Counted from the first letter of the stretch, positions 26,839 to 36,732 are shown. The stretch is 64,000 nt of DNA from Pseudogulbenkiania subflava DSM 22618 (GCF_900177275.1 NZ_FXAG01000008.1:62001-126000), one strand, 5' to 3'. Made by a program: numbers and translations. Notes: generated by a model not told the origin, from the sequence alone.

Positions 26839-27657
26839 TCAGTGCCCGGCGAGCGGCGGCAGCGCGGCGCTCTCGGCCGTGTCTTCTTGCCTCGGCTGCC
26901 AGGCGCTCAGGCGCCGTTGCAGGCGCTCGAACAGCTGGTCGCAGCAGATCGCCAGCAGCGCCACCAGCACCGCGCCCTGGATGACGTAGGCGGTATTGAA
27001 GCCGCTCAGGCCGACGATGATGGGCGAGCCCAGGGTCTTGGCGCCCACCGTCGAGGCGATGGTGGCGGTGCCGATGTTGATCACCACCGAGGTGCGCACG
27101 CCGGCCAGGATCACCGGGGCGGCCAGCGGCAACTCCACCCTCCACAGCGACTGCCAGGGGGCGAACCCCAGTCCCTGCGCCACTTCGCGCGTTGCCGCCG
27201 ACACCGCGTCGAGCCCGGCCAGGGTGCCCTGGGCGATCGGCAGCACGCCGTACAGCACCAGCGCGATCAGCGCCGGCGCTTCGCCGAAGCCGATCAGCGG
27301 CGCCGCCACCGCCAGTACCGCGACCGGGGGAAAAGACTGGCTCATCGCCAGCAGGGATTCCAACAGCGGCCGGAACGCCCGGCCGGCGGGGCGGCATACC
27401 GCGACGCCGAGCACGCTCCCCGCCACGATGGCGACGGCGCTGGACGCCGCCACCAGCGCGACATGGGCCAGCACCAGCGCGGCAAAACTGTCTTGCTGGT
27501 AGACCGGACGGTCCAGTTCGGGAAACAGCGCGGCGAACAGCGGCCGCAAGGCCGGCATGCCCAGGGTCAGCGCCAGCAGCGCGGCGAGGCTCCACGGCAA
27601 GGGCGTGCGTGCCCACTGTCGCAGGGTCTTCGGCCAACCTTGGGGCGGCCTGTTCAT
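26839..27657 (-). CDS. yehW: Osmoprotectant ABC transporter permease (YehW-like)
   Basis: 272 residues, about six membrane helices with the binding-protein-dependent permease loop ([24 protein letters not shown]). Last gene of a four-gene set in the order osmF-yehY-yehX-yehW, matching E. coli gene order and sizes. It starts within the ATPase stop (4-nt overlap). Imports glycine betaine-type solutes by family; the actual substrate is not shown. It carries a CTTCGGCCAACCTTG-type site near its start. Confidence 0.9.
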   Translation of the reverse strand: MNRPPQGWPKTLRQWARTPLPWSLAALLALTLGMPALRPLFAALFPELDRPVYQQDSFAALVLAHVALVAASSAVAIVAGSVLGVAVCRPAGRAFRPLLESLLAMSQSFPPVAVLAVAAPLIGFGEAPALIALVLYGVLPIAQGTLAGLDAVSAATREVAQGLGFAPWQSLWRVELPLAAPVILAGVRTSVVINIGTATIASTVGAKTLGSPIIVGLSGFNTAYVIQGAVLVALLAICCDQLFERLQRRLSAWQPRQEDTAESAALPPLAGH

Positions 27658-28586
27658 GGCGCCGGCGGCAGCAGGTCGGCAAAGTGCAGCGTGCCCGCCG
27701 GGCGCCCCTGCGCGTCGATCACCGGTAGCCGGTCCGCGCCGCGCGTGACGAAGGCGGACAGCGCTTCGCGCAGCGTGGCCGCGGCCGCGATCGGTTCGCC
27801 CGCCGCCGCTTCGCCCTGGCGGGCGCGTGCCGCCACGCGTTCCAGCGCCAACAGCTTGATGCCGATGTCGCTGCGGCCGATGAAGTCGCGCACCGCGTCG
27901 CTGGCCGGGCGGGTCAGCAGTTCCAGCGGGCTGCCCTGCTGCACGATGCGGCCGCGCTCCAGCAGCACGATGCGTTGCGCCAGGCCGAGCGCTTCGTCGA
28001 TGTCGTGGGTCACCAGCACGATGGTCTTGCCCGACAGCGCGTGGATGCGGCGCAGTTCGTCCTGCAGCGCGGCGCGCGTCACCGGGTCGAGTGCGCCGAA
28101 CGGCTCGTCCATCAACAGCACGTCGGGGTCGGCGGCGAGCGCCCGCGCCACGCCGACGCGCTGCTGCTGGCCACCCGACAGCTGGTGCGGAAAGCGCCCG
28201 CGATACTGCTCGGGCTCCAGGTGCAGCAGGGCCAGCAGCTCGGTGACGCGGTCGCGGATGCGCGGCTTCGGCCAGTTCAGGAGCTGCGGCACCGTGGCGA
28301 TGTTCTGCTCCACCGTCCAGTGCGGGAACAGCCCGATCGACTGGATGGCGTAGCCCATGCGCCGGCGCAGGGTTTCCGGGCGAAAGTGCCGCACGTCCTC
28401 ACCGGCGAAGCGCAGCGTGCCGCTGTCGTACTCCACCAGCCGGTTGATCATCTTCAGCGTGGTGGACTTGCCCGAACCCGAGGTGCCGATCAGCACGGCA
28501 AGCTCCCCCTGCGGAATCACCAGATCCAGCGCCTCCACCGCGCGCTGGCCGTCGAACGTCTTGCTCACCTGGGAAAACTCGATCAT
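27654..28586 (-). CDS. yehX: Osmoprotectant ABC transporter ATPase (YehX-like)
   Basis: 310 residues. Walker [10 protein letters not shown] (near 35-43), Q-loop [13 protein letters not shown], signature [15 protein letters not shown], Walker [14 protein letters not shown], switch His VTHDIDEAL. The C-terminal part has one CBS-like segment ([18 protein letters not shown]), as in OpuA/YehX ATPases that sense ionic strength. It overlaps both neighbours by 4 nt. Confidence 0.95.
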   Translation of the reverse strand: MIEFSQVSKTFDGQRAVEALDLVIPQGELAVLIGTSGSGKSTTLKMINRLVEYDSGTLRFAGEDVRHFRPETLRRRMGYAIQSIGLFPHWTVEQNIATVPQLLNWPKPRIRDRVTELLALLHLEPEQYRGRFPHQLSGGQQQRVGVARALAADPDVLLMDEPFGALDPVTRAALQDELRRIHALSGKTIVLVTHDIDEALGLAQRIVLLERGRIVQQGSPLELLTRPASDAVRDFIGRSDIGIKLLALERVAARARQGEAAAGEPIAAAATLREALSAFVTRGADRLPVIDAQGRPAGTLHFADLLPPAP

Positions 28587-29728
28587 CGCGGGCCGACCTC
28601 CAGCAGCGACAGCAGCAGCTTGAACAGCGCATCCACGGCGACGGCCAGCGCCACCACCGGGATCACCCCCAGCAGCACCAGGTCGAGTGCGCTGCCCGAC
28701 AAGCCCTGGAACATGATGGCGCCGAAACCGCCGGCGCCGATCAGCGCGGCGAGCTGGGCCAGCCCCACCGCCTGGATCGCGGTCACGCGCAGGCCGGAGA
28801 TCAGCACCGGCAGGGCCAGTGGCAGTTCGACGCGGCGCCAGCGCTGCCCGGCGCTGAGCCCCATGCCGCGCGCGGCCTCCAGCACGCCGTCCGGAATCTG
28901 CTGCAGCCCCGCCAGCGTGCTGCGCGCCATCGGCAGCAAGCCGTACAGGGTCAGCGCCAGCAAGGCAGGCGGCAAGCCGATGCCGGCCAGGCCGGAACCG
29001 GGCAGCAGCCGGCCCAGCGCGGCGAGCGGGGCGATCAACAGGCCGAACAGGGCGAGCGAGGGGACGGTCTGGACGATGTTGAGCGCGGCGAACAATACGC
29101 CGCGGGCGCGTGGCCGACAGAATGCCCACAGCCCGAGCGCCGCCCCGCCCACCCCGGCCGGCAGCAGCGTCAGTCCCACCAGTTGCAGATGGCGCCCCAG
29201 CGCCTCGTCGAAGCTGTCGCGGTGATTGGCGTATTCCTTGAGCAGCGAGAGCGCCTCCAGCCGACCCGACAGCAACAGCCACAGCAGCGGAAGGTAGAGC
29301 GCGAGCTGCGCCAGCGCCAGGCGGCCGCCGGCGCCGCCAAGACGGCGCAGGGCGTCGTTGGCGAGCAGCGCGCCCAAGATGAACAAGGCCCAGTAGCCGC
29401 CACCGAGCGAGGTGCGCGCCAGCGTATCGGCCCCGCCGGCCAGTCGCGCGGCCTCCGCGCCCGCCAGCCCGGTGAGGGCGGCGAGCCACAGGCTGGCGGC
29501 GCTGGCCAGCAGCACGCAGCAGCCGCGACGGGGCGGCAGCCACGGCGCCGCCAGCAAGGGCACGGCGGGCAGCAACAGCAGCAGGCGGGGGCCGTGGAGC
29601 AGCGTCGCGAGCTGGATGCCGCGGCCGCTGAGCAGCCGGTTGGGGGCGTGGCTGAGCAGCGGCAGGGTCCAGGCTGCGAGCAGCATCAGGCCGACCAGCA
29701 GCAGTGGCACGGGGTTGCGGACGGTCAT
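28583..29728 (-). CDS. yehY: Osmoprotectant ABC transporter permease (YehY-like)
   Basis: 381 residues, longer than YehW because of an extra N-terminal membrane region, just as in E. coli YehY (about 385). Permease loop EAARGMGLSAGQRWRRVELPLALP. The start at ATG 29728 is chosen by homologous length; the ribosome site is weak. It lies 95 bp downstream of the substrate-binding protein gene. Confidence 0.92.
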   Translation of the reverse strand: MTVRNPVPLLLVGLMLLAAWTLPLLSHAPNRLLSGRGIQLATLLHGPRLLLLLPAVPLLAAPWLPPRRGCCVLLASAASLWLAALTGLAGAEAARLAGGADTLARTSLGGGYWALFILGALLANDALRRLGGAGGRLALAQLALYLPLLWLLLSGRLEALSLLKEYANHRDSFDEALGRHLQLVGLTLLPAGVGGAALGLWAFCRPRARGVLFAALNIVQTVPSLALFGLLIAPLAALGRLLPGSGLAGIGLPPALLALTLYGLLPMARSTLAGLQQIPDGVLEAARGMGLSAGQRWRRVELPLALPVLISGLRVTAIQAVGLAQLAALIGAGGFGAIMFQGLSGSALDLVLLGVIPVVALAVAVDALFKLLLSLLEVGPR

Positions 29729-29823
29729 GCCGGGTCCCGGTTGGCCCTGGGGGCTCTCTTGGCTGGCCGGCGAGTCAACGCCGTGCGCGTGGCGCAGGTG
29801 TCGCCACCGGATGACAGGCGCGC

Positions 29824-30750
29824 TTATTTTACGAAGCCTTTGCTCTTGAGATAGGCGGCGGCCACCTTGCGCGCATCCTGCCCCTCGATGGCGATCTGGC
29901 CGTTGAGCTTCTGCAGCGTCGCGCCGTCGAGCGACAGGAACACCGGCTTGAGCAGCTCGCGCACCTTGGGGTACTTGCCCAGGGCTTCGCTGCGGATGAT
30001 CGGTGTGGGGGCGTAGATCGGCTGCACCCCGCGCACGTCGTCCAGCGTCACCAGGCCCAGTGCGGCGACCGGGCCGTCGGTGCCGTAGGCCATGGCCGCG
30101 TTCACCCCGGAGGTCTTTTCCGCGGCCGCCTTGATGGTGACCGAGGTGTCGCCGCCGGCCAGGGTCAGCAACTGGTCCTGTTTCAGCTTGAAGCCGTAGG
30201 CCTGTTCGAAGGCGGGCAGGGCATCGGGCCGTTCGATGAATTCGGCCGAGGCCGCCAGCTTGAAGCTGCCGCCCTTGCTGATCCATTGTCCCAGGTCGGC
30301 CAGGGTCTTGAGCTTGTTGGCGCTGGCGACGTCCTTGCGGATGGCGATGGCCCAGGTGTTGTTGGCCGGCGACGGTGTCAGCCAGACGATGCGGTTCTTC
30401 TCGAAATCCAGCGCCTTGACCCGCTCGTAGCCGGCCTTGGCGTTTTTCCACACCGGGTTCTTTTCGTCGCTGAAGAAGAAGGCGCCGTTGCCGGTGTACT
30501 CGGGGTAGATGTCTACCTCGCCCGAGGTGATGGCCTCGCGGATCACCTTGGTGTTGCCCAGTTGCAGGCGGTTGACCGTCTTGATGCCGTGGGCCTCGAG
30601 CGTCTGCAGGATGAGGTTGCCCAGCAGCGAGCCTTCGGTATCGATCTTGGAGCCGATGCGCAGCCCTTCTGCCGCCGGGCTGTGCGCCGACCAGAGCATG
30701 CCCGCCAGGGCCAGGGCGGCGCAGCGGCGCAGCGTGGTACGAGATGACAT
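29824..30750 (-). CDS. osmF: Glycine betaine-type substrate-binding protein (OsmF-like)
   Basis: 308 residues with a signal peptide (about 1-27, ending SPAAEG). OpuAC-type periplasmic domain with RIGSKIDTEGSLLGNLI, DIYPEYTGNG and a late GQDARKVAAAYLKSKGF end. First gene of the osmF-yehYXW operon. ATG 30750 has AAGGGGA 5 nt upstream. Confidence 0.93.
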   Translation of the reverse strand: MSSRTTLRRCAALALAGMLWSAHSPAAEGLRIGSKIDTEGSLLGNLILQTLEAHGIKTVNRLQLGNTKVIREAITSGEVDIYPEYTGNGAFFFSDEKNPVWKNAKAGYERVKALDFEKNRIVWLTPSPANNTWAIAIRKDVASANKLKTLADLGQWISKGGSFKLAASAEFIERPDALPAFEQAYGFKLKQDQLLTLAGGDTSVTIKAAAEKTSGVNAAMAYGTDGPVAALGLVTLDDVRGVQPIYAPTPIIRSEALGKYPKVRELLKPVFLSLDGATLQKLNGQIAIEGQDARKVAAAYLKSKGFVK

Positions 30751-31046
30751 GGTGTTCCCCTTGGATGGACGATGGTTATTCGGTGTTGCGCGTTCCCGGC
30801 CGGTGCGTTCGGCATGCCGGCATTGTTGCGGGCTGGGCCGCCGGGATGGCGCCGGTGATGCTATTAAGAGTAAGAAACGGAATCCGCCATTGCCAGGAAG
30901 GCGCATGACTTGGGCAATGACGCAGGGGAGTCGCCATTGCCTCCGGTAAGGACTTGACGTGCGTCCTATACTCGTAGGGGCCGCTGGCCAAGGTCGGCGG
31001 GGTATCGTTTGTCTGGCCGATCGGCCATAGCAAAGGAGAAACGGTG
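30751..31046. promoter_or_regulatory. Divergent region between osmF and the DUF190 gene
   Basis: No gene. Two direct copies of CGCCATTGCC lie about 48 bp apart (near 30885 and 30932), with GGGCAATG between them, so a regulator may bind here. TTGACG (30954) and TATACT (30967) are too close together to be one promoter. Confidence 0.35.
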
Positions 31047-31364
31047 ATGATCGGCTACCAGTTGTCATTCTTTACCGTACAAGACCGTCTGCATGGCCGC
31101 CGCGCTCTGGCGCAGTGGCTGCTCGACGAGGCCCGTCACCTCGGCATCCGGGGCGCCACCCTGCTGTCCGCGGCGGAGGGTTTCGGCCACGCCCGGCGGC
31201 TGCACTCGTCGCGTTTCTTCGAATTGGCCGACCAGCCGCTGGAGATCACCATGGCGGTGACGGCGGAAGAGGCCGACTGTTTCTTTGCCCGGCTGCGGGA
31301 AGAAAACCTGCGCATCTTCTACATCAAGACCCCGATCGAGTTCGGCGTGACCGGCGAGGAGTGA
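31047..31364 (+). CDS. DUF190 family protein
   Basis: 105-106 residues, a DUF190 protein with the PII-like ferredoxin fold (MIGYQLSFFTVQDRLHGRRALAQWLL ... LRIFYIKTPIEFGVT). These proteins often accompany CrcB fluoride channels, but no crcB is next to it here. AAGGAG is 8 nt from ATG 31047; a GTG directly before it (31044) is an alternative. Function unknown. Confidence 0.85.
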   Translation: MIGYQLSFFTVQDRLHGRRALAQWLLDEARHLGIRGATLLSAAEGFGHARRLHSSRFFELADQPLEITMAVTAEEADCFFARLREENLRIFYIKTPIEFGVTGEE

Positions 31365-31384
31365 GGCTGCGCCGGCGGCCTTTC

Positions 31385-31652
31385 AGAGCCTGTTCAGGGT
31401 CTTTTTTCGACTGCGCTTGCCCGGCAAATGGCCAGCTGCTAGGCGGACGGCGCAGGCCTTAGTCATTCTCAGGTCAAGCCGTCCAACACCGCAAATGGCC
31501 GTTTACCGGGCCAGCCCTTCGGGGCCGGGTACTGCCGGCGCATCGCGTTGTCGTTCGCCCCTGGCAGTGAATGACACTGCGGCGGGACTCTCTTCTCGCG
31601 CTGCATCCGGCAGTACTCGGCCGCAGCCGCAAAAAGACCTTGAACAGGCTCT
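31385..31652. repeat. MITE-like element with AGAGCCTGTTCA ends
   Basis: 268 bp flanked by inverted ends of about 20 bp, AGAGCCTGTTCAGGGTCTTT and AAAGACCTTGAACAGGCTCT (one mismatch region). The ends match the other repeats of the window (AGAACCTGTTCA) but the interior is different. No coding capacity. It abuts the stop codon of EF-G. Confidence 0.75.
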
Positions 31653-33775
31653 CAGCCGCGTCCCGGCAGTGTCCGCCCCATGCCGCTCACCAGCGCCTGC
31701 TGCAGCGCTCCCGGCACCGGGGCGTAGTGGTGGAACTCCATGCTGTAGGTGGCGCGGCCCTGGGTCAGCGAGCGCAGCGCGGTGGAGTAGCCGAACATCT
31801 CCGCGAGCGGCACCTCGGCGCGGATGCTCTTGCCGCTGCCGCCGGGCAGGTCGTCCATGCCCTGGATCACGCCGCGCCGGCCGGTGAGGTCGCCCATGAC
31901 GTCCCCCATTTTCTCCTCCGGGGTTTCCACGTCCACCGCCATCACCGGCTCCAGCAGCTCCGGCCCGGCCTGGCGCAGGCCATCGCGCAGGGCCTGGGCG
32001 GCGGCGATCTTGAAGGCGTTCTCGCTGGAATCGACGTCGTGGTAGGAGCCGAACACCAACGACGCCTTGACGTCGACCACCGGGTAGCCGGCCAGCACGC
32101 CGTTGGCCAGCGCCTCGACGATGCCTTTCTGCACCGCCGGGATGAACTCGCGCGGGATCGCCCCGCCCTTGATGGCGTCGACGAACTCGAAGCCGGCACC
32201 GCGCAGACGCGGCTCCAGCTTTAGCACCACGTGGCCGTACTGGCCGTGGCCGCCGGACTGGCGGATGAACTTGCCCTCGACCTCGGGGCTGGCGCGGGCG
32301 ATGGTCTCGCGATACGCCACCTGCGGCTGGCCGACGCTGGCGCTGACGCCGAACTCGCGGCGCAGACGGTCGACCAGGATTTCCAGGTGCAGTTCGCCCA
32401 TGCCGGAGATGATGGTCTGGCCCGATTCCTCGTCGCTGTAGACGTGGAACGAGGGGTCTTCCTGCGCCAGCCGTTGCAGCGCCAGCGCCATCTTTTCCTG
32501 GTCGGCCTTGGTCTTGGGCTCCACCGCCTGGGCGATGACCGGTTCGGGAAACACGATGCGCTCCAGCGCGACGATGGCGTCCGGGCTCGACAGCGTGTCA
32601 CCGGTGGTGACTTCCTTGAGCCCGACCGCGGCGACGATGTCGCCGGCCATCACCTCCTTCACCTCCTCGCGGTGGTTGGCGTGCATCTGCAGCAGCCGGC
32701 CGATGCGTTCCTTCTTGTCGCGCGCCAGGTTGTAGACGCTGTCGCCGGAGTTCAGCTGGCCGGAGTAGACGCGCAGGAAGGTGAGCTGGCCGACGTAGGG
32801 GTCGGTCATGATCTTGAAGGCCAGCGCGGCGAACGGCTCGTCGTCGCGGGCGTGGCGCGTCACCGGCTGGTCCCTGGCGTCGACGCCGCTCACCGGCGGA
32901 ATGTCGAGGGGGGAGGGCAGGTAGTCGATCACGGCGTCGAGCAGTGCCTGCACCCCGCGGTTTTTGAACGCGGAGCCGCACAAGAGCGGCACGATCTCGC
33001 CGCGGATGGTGAGCTGGCGCAGCCCCTGGCGGATCTCGTCTTCGGCCAACGTGCCGCGGTCGAGGTAGCGGTTGGTGAGCTCCTCGCTGGCTTCGGCGGC
33101 GGCCTCGATCATCTTGTCGCGCCAGCTCTCGGCCTCGGCGCGCAGCTCCGGCGGAATCTCGCGCTCGTCGAACTTCACCCCCTGGGTGGCGTCGTCCCAG
33201 ACGATGAGGCGCATCTTCACCAGGTCGATCACGCCGTGGAAGGCGTCCTCGCTGCCGAACGGCAGCTGGATCGCCACGGCGCGCCCGTTCAGGCGCTCGC
33301 GGATCTGGCGCTGCACGCGGAAGAAGTCGGCGCCGACGCGGTCCATCTTGTTGACGAAGGCCAGGCGCGGCACGTGGTACTTGTTGGCCTGGCGCCATAC
33401 CGTCTCGGATTGCGGCTGCACCCCGCCCACCGCGTCGTACAGCATCACCACACCGTCCAGCACGCGCAGCGAGCGTTCCACCTCGATGGTGAAGTCGACG
33501 TGGCCCGGGGTGTCGATGATGTTGATGCGGTGCTGCGGGTACTGCCCGGCCATCCCCTTCCAGAAACAGGTGGTGGCGGCCGAGGTGATGGTGATGCCGC
33601 GCTCCTGTTCCTGCTCCATCCAGTCCATCACCGCCGCGCCTTCGTGCACCTCGCCCATCTTGTGGCTGACCCCGGTGTAGAACAGGACGCGCTCGGTGGT
33701 GGTGGTCTTGCCGGCATCGATGTGGGCGCTGATGCCGATGTTGCGATAGCGTTCGATAGGCGTTTGCCGGGACAT
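31652..33775 (-). CDS. fusA: Translation elongation factor G, stand-alone copy
   Basis: 707 residues. GTPase motifs [13 protein letters not shown] (G1, near 17-29), DTPGHVDFT (G3) and NKMDRVG (G4), then the full set of EF-G domains II-V. It is not flanked by rpsL, rpsG or tuf, so it is outside the str operon and is probably a second EF-G gene; the str copy would be elsewhere. ATG 33775 has GAGGAAAG upstream. The stop codon lies at the inner edge of the repeat 31385-31652. Confidence 0.95.
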   Translation of the reverse strand: MSRQTPIERYRNIGISAHIDAGKTTTTERVLFYTGVSHKMGEVHEGAAVMDWMEQEQERGITITSAATTCFWKGMAGQYPQHRINIIDTPGHVDFTIEVERSLRVLDGVVMLYDAVGGVQPQSETVWRQANKYHVPRLAFVNKMDRVGADFFRVQRQIRERLNGRAVAIQLPFGSEDAFHGVIDLVKMRLIVWDDATQGVKFDEREIPPELRAEAESWRDKMIEAAAEASEELTNRYLDRGTLAEDEIRQGLRQLTIRGEIVPLLCGSAFKNRGVQALLDAVIDYLPSPLDIPPVSGVDARDQPVTRHARDDEPFAALAFKIMTDPYVGQLTFLRVYSGQLNSGDSVYNLARDKKERIGRLLQMHANHREEVKEVMAGDIVAAVGLKEVTTGDTLSSPDAIVALERIVFPEPVIAQAVEPKTKADQEKMALALQRLAQEDPSFHVYSDEESGQTIISGMGELHLEILVDRLRREFGVSASVGQPQVAYRETIARASPEVEGKFIRQSGGHGQYGHVVLKLEPRLRGAGFEFVDAIKGGAIPREFIPAVQKGIVEALANGVLAGYPVVDVKASLVFGSYHDVDSSENAFKIAAAQALRDGLRQAGPELLEPVMAVDVETPEEKMGDVMGDLTGRRGVIQGMDDLPGGSGKSIRAEVPLAEMFGYSTALRSLTQGRATYSMEFHHYAPVPGALQQALVSGMGRTLPGRG

Positions 33776-33987
33776 GGTGCTTTCCTCGTTGGGTGCCAGA
33801 GTCGCGCGTGGCGCGGACGGATGGCGCACCAGGGGAACCATGCCACCGCCGCGGGCGACTAAACGGTTCGAAGGTGCGTTGTGGTGACCGATGCGGTCTT
33901 GCCGCCGGACGCGCTTGTATTGAGTGTAGTTTCCCTGTCCGGGGCTGGCGGGCCGTTTGTGTTCAACTGCCATAGGAGAAACAAATC

Positions 33988-34401
33988 ATGACGAACAGGC
34001 AGAAAAGCGTACTGGCGGTGGTGATGGTGGCCTGGCTGGGGAGCGCTCCGGCCTGGGCCGACACGACGGCCCTGCCCAAGGTGCAGACCCAGGGCGAGGC
34101 GAGCTTCGTCAGCGGCGGCATCGGCGACGACGAGCTGGCGGCGATGCACGAGGCGCGCCGCGACTACAACCTGCAGCTGCTGTTTGCCGCCAAGGGCAGC
34201 GGCGAGTATCTGTCGTCGGTCGCGGTGCTGGTCAAGAACGCCCACGGCGACACCGTGCTCGACACCGTCGCGGACGGGCCGCTGCTCTATGCCAAGCTGC
34301 CCCGTGGCCAGTATCAGGTCAGCGTCCGCTACCAGGAGCAGGCGCAGAGCCGCAAGGTACGGCTGGGTGGCGGCGCCACCAGCCTGTCGTTCTACTGGTA
34401 G
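33988..34401 (+). CDS. Small secreted protein, carboxypeptidase-regulatory-like
   Basis: 137 residues: signal peptide (about 1-24, ending APAWA), then a single small beta-rich domain (SVAVLVKNAHGDTVLDTVADGPLLYAKL and GQYQVSVRYQ) that recalls a carboxypeptidase regulatory-like or transthyretin-type fold. AGGAG precedes the start. It is divergent from EF-G, with no operon partner. The role is unknown, most likely periplasmic. Confidence 0.72.
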   Translation: MTNRQKSVLAVVMVAWLGSAPAWADTTALPKVQTQGEASFVSGGIGDDELAAMHEARRDYNLQLLFAAKGSGEYLSSVAVLVKNAHGDTVLDTVADGPLLYAKLPRGQYQVSVRYQEQAQSRKVRLGGGATSLSFYW

Positions 34402-34616
34402 CGTCGTGGGCGTGAAGCGGGGGGAGGCCTTGCCGTGCTCTGACGGACACCGCCTCCTTCCTGTTTCCGGGGCCTCCTAGGCCCGCCGGGGCTCGTCTGA
34501 CGCACGGCGCGGCCCCGGGGGTGCCTTTTCATTGTCGACTGTATATCATGGCCGTCTTCTTTTTCACGACCCGCGCGGCCCGTCGTCGCGGCCGCGCGCG
34601 CCTCAGGAGACGCGCA

Positions 34617-35624
34617 ATGACTCGACGCCTGCTCGTGCTGTATACCGGCGGCACCATCGGCATGGACCACACCCCGGACGGCCTGGCGCCGGTGCCCGGC
34701 CTGCTGCCGCGGCTGCTGGAACGTTTCCACAGCGCCGAGCTCGCCTTCGACGTGGTGGAATACCCCGAACTGATCGATTCGTCGGCGATCACGCCGGCGC
34801 ACTGGAACCGCATCATCGGCGACATCGCCGGCCGTTACGACGCCTACGACGGCTTCGTGGTGATCCATGGCACCGACACCATGGCCTACACCGCCTCGGT
34901 GCTGGCCTTCGCGTTGCCGGGGCTGGGCAAGCCGGTGGTGGTGACCGGCTCGCAGCTGCCGCTGGTGCACCCGCGTTCGGACGGCTGGAGCAACCTGGCC
35001 GACGCGCTGGAAGCCGCCTGCCAGCCCGACCTGTGCGAAGTGACCATCGCCTTCGACCGCCTGCTGCTGCGTGGCTGTCGCGCGCGCAAGCTCGACGCCG
35101 CCAGCTTTGCCGGGTTCGACTCCCCCAACGCGCCGCCGCTGGCGCGCTTCGGCATCAAGGCCGACTGGCAGCGCCAGCACTGGCGGCCGCAGCAGGGCGC
35201 ATTCACGCCGCTCACGCTGCGCGAAGACGTCCGCGTGGCGGCGTTGTTCCTGACCCCCGGCGCCGGAACCGCCTTGATCGGGCAAACGTTGGCCGAAGCC
35301 CGGCTCGATGGCGCGGTGCTGATGAGCTACGGTAACGGCAACGCCCCGGCCGATGCCGCGCTGCTCGCCGGCGTGGCCCAGGCCTCGGCGGAGGGGACGG
35401 TGGTCGTCAACATCAGCCAGGTGGTGCACGGCGCGGTCGAAGTGGGGGCCTACGCCGCCAGCCAGCCGCTGGCACGTGCCGGGGCGCTGGCCGGGGCCGA
35501 CCTGACGCCGGAAGCCGCCGTCGCCAAGCTGACCGTGTTGTGCTCGCAGGCGCTGACGCCGGAACAACGGCGTGCGGCGATGCAGTGCGTGCTGGCGGGC
35601 GAGATGAGCGTACAGCCGGGCTGA
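34617..35624 (+). CDS. ansA: L-asparaginase, type I-like
   Basis: 335 residues without a signal peptide. Asparaginase motifs: LYTGGTIGM (first catalytic Thr near residue 12), IHGTDTMAYT (second Thr-Asp pair near 85) and VVTGSQLPL. Converts asparagine to aspartate and ammonia in the cytoplasm. AGGAG lies 8 nt before ATG 34617. Confidence 0.93.
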   Translation: MTRRLLVLYTGGTIGMDHTPDGLAPVPGLLPRLLERFHSAELAFDVVEYPELIDSSAITPAHWNRIIGDIAGRYDAYDGFVVIHGTDTMAYTASVLAFALPGLGKPVVVTGSQLPLVHPRSDGWSNLADALEAACQPDLCEVTIAFDRLLLRGCRARKLDAASFAGFDSPNAPPLARFGIKADWQRQHWRPQQGAFTPLTLREDVRVAALFLTPGAGTALIGQTLAEARLDGAVLMSYGNGNAPADAALLAGVAQASAEGTVVVNISQVVHGAVEVGAYAASQPLARAGALAGADLTPEAAVAKLTVLCSQALTPEQRRAAMQCVLAGEMSVQPG

Positions 35625-35646
35625 CGCCGCAGGAGGCTGCGGGAAA

Positions 35647-35667
35647 AGGCGCGGAAGTCCGCGCCTT
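35647..35667 (+). terminator. Terminator hairpin, left copy
   Basis: AGGCGCGGA / TCCGCGCCT stem-loop 22 bp past the asparaginase stop. This copy has lost its T-run (followed by GGGCGG). Confidence 0.6.
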
Positions 35668-35807
35668 GGGCGGCTGACACAGTCCCTGTCGGGGTTCTAC
35701 CGGACCCGGCAAAGCCGGGCCGCTCCGGATCGGTTAGGGAATCCGCCGCCTTCCTGGTTACACGGCAAACCCCTTCCGCTTTGCAAAAGGGGTTTGCCAA
35801 TCGTCTC
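35668..35807 (+). repeat. Terminator-nested dispersed repeat, copy A
   Basis: About 140 bp. Matches the reverse complement of 54713-54853: shared blocks GGACCCGGCAAAGCCG, GCCGCCTTCCTG/GCCGCAGCCTTCCTG, TTACACG and the hairpin CAAACCCCTTCCGCTT...AAAAGGGGTTTG. Flanked by 21-bp identical direct repeats that are terminator hairpins. Non-coding. Confidence 0.8.
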
Positions 35808-35833
35808 AGGCGCGGAAGTCCGCGCCTTTTTCG
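35808..35833 (+). terminator. Terminator hairpin, right copy
   Basis: Same 21-nt hairpin as 35647-35667, here followed by TTTTTCG, so it is the functional-looking copy. Confidence 0.8.
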
Positions 35834-36038
35834 TGGGGCGAGAGCGCCGTATCGGGCCGTGGGTGAGTGGCTGCGGGCGCCGACCGGCCGCCAGGGCGTC
35901 GTGGCAACGCCTGCGACAGGGGATCGGGCCCTGTGCCGGCGGGGCTCGTCGGGGCCTTCTGCCGCCCCTGCGCCGGCAGGATTGATTAAAAAATGATCAG
36001 CCGGGGCAAAAGCGTTCCCCGTCATGGGCTTAGCCTGC

Positions 36039-36069
36039 TTGTCCACAGCTCGCCCACAGCGCTGTCCCC
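36039..36069 (+). repeat. TCCACAG repeat, copy 1
   Basis: TTGTCCACAGCTCGCCCACAG then GCTGTCCC: first of three ~30-bp related repeats (others at 36733 and 36845) resembling DnaA boxes. Confidence 0.6.
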
Positions 36070-36135
36070 GCAGCCTGTGAGAATTTCCGGATTATCCCCA
36101 AGCCGCCGTATAATGGCCATTTAGCCCACTCTATT

Positions 36136-36690
36136 ATGACGGCATACCCTCCGCCTCCCTTGCGTCTGGCCATCGTCGGCCCCGAGTCCTGCGGCAAGAG
36201 CACGCTGGCGCAGGCGCTGACGGCGAGCCTGAACGCGGCCGGGGTAGCGGCATGCTGGGTGGAGGAATACGCCCGCGACTATTACGCTGAGCGCGTTTAC
36301 GCGCCGACGCCGGACGACGTGCTGGCCATCGCGCGTGGCCAGCTGGCGCGCGAGGCCGAAGCGGCACGCCACGCCGAGGTGCTGGTATGCGACAGCACGG
36401 TGCTGACCTGCGTGATCTGGGCCGAGGTGGCGTTTGGCCGCGCTGCACCCGAACTCGCGGTGCTCAACCGCCCCCGGGATTACGCGCTGACGCTGCTGGC
36501 CTGCCCGGACCTGCCGTGGCACCCCGATCCGCTACGCAGTCACCCGGATCAGCGCGACTGGCTCTATGGCCTGTATCGTGCGGCGCTGGATAAGGCCGGG
36601 GTGGCGCCGGTGTCGATTCGCGGGCTGGGGACGGCCCGGCTCGCGGCGGCGTTGACGGCGATTCGTCAGGCGGGATTGCTTAAAATTTAA
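36136..36690 (+). CDS. NadR-like AAA ATPase / ribosylnicotinamide kinase
   Basis: 184 residues. P-loop IVGPESCGKSTLA at about 13-25, VEEYARDY near 43-50 and VCDSTVLTCVIW near 85-96: these are features of the kinase domain of NadR. The NMN adenylyltransferase and HTH domains of full NadR are absent, so it is a stand-alone kinase that would phosphorylate nicotinamide riboside or a similar nucleoside. It is bracketed by TCCACAG repeats. Confidence 0.82.
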   Translation: MTAYPPPPLRLAIVGPESCGKSTLAQALTASLNAAGVAACWVEEYARDYYAERVYAPTPDDVLAIARGQLAREAEAARHAEVLVCDSTVLTCVIWAEVAFGRAAPELAVLNRPRDYALTLLACPDLPWHPDPLRSHPDQRDWLYGLYRAALDKAGVAPVSIRGLGTARLAAALTAIRQAGLLKI

Positions 36691-36732
36691 GCGGATCGAA
36701 AAATGCCCTTGCCGGCCAGCAGCTTAGCGAAG

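Larger units (their letters stand above)
35625..36135. other. Intergenic region with terminator-nested repeat and DnaA-like box
   Basis: About 510 bp without a gene. It contains two identical hairpins (35647-35667, 35808-35828), the dispersed repeat between them, and near its end the first TCCACAG repeat (36039-36069) followed by TTATCCCCA. Confidence 0.8.

Noticed and set aside
32231-33862. 543-codon open frame antisense to EF-G
   Set aside because: Shadow of a well-supported EF-G gene; composition typical of reverse-frame translation.
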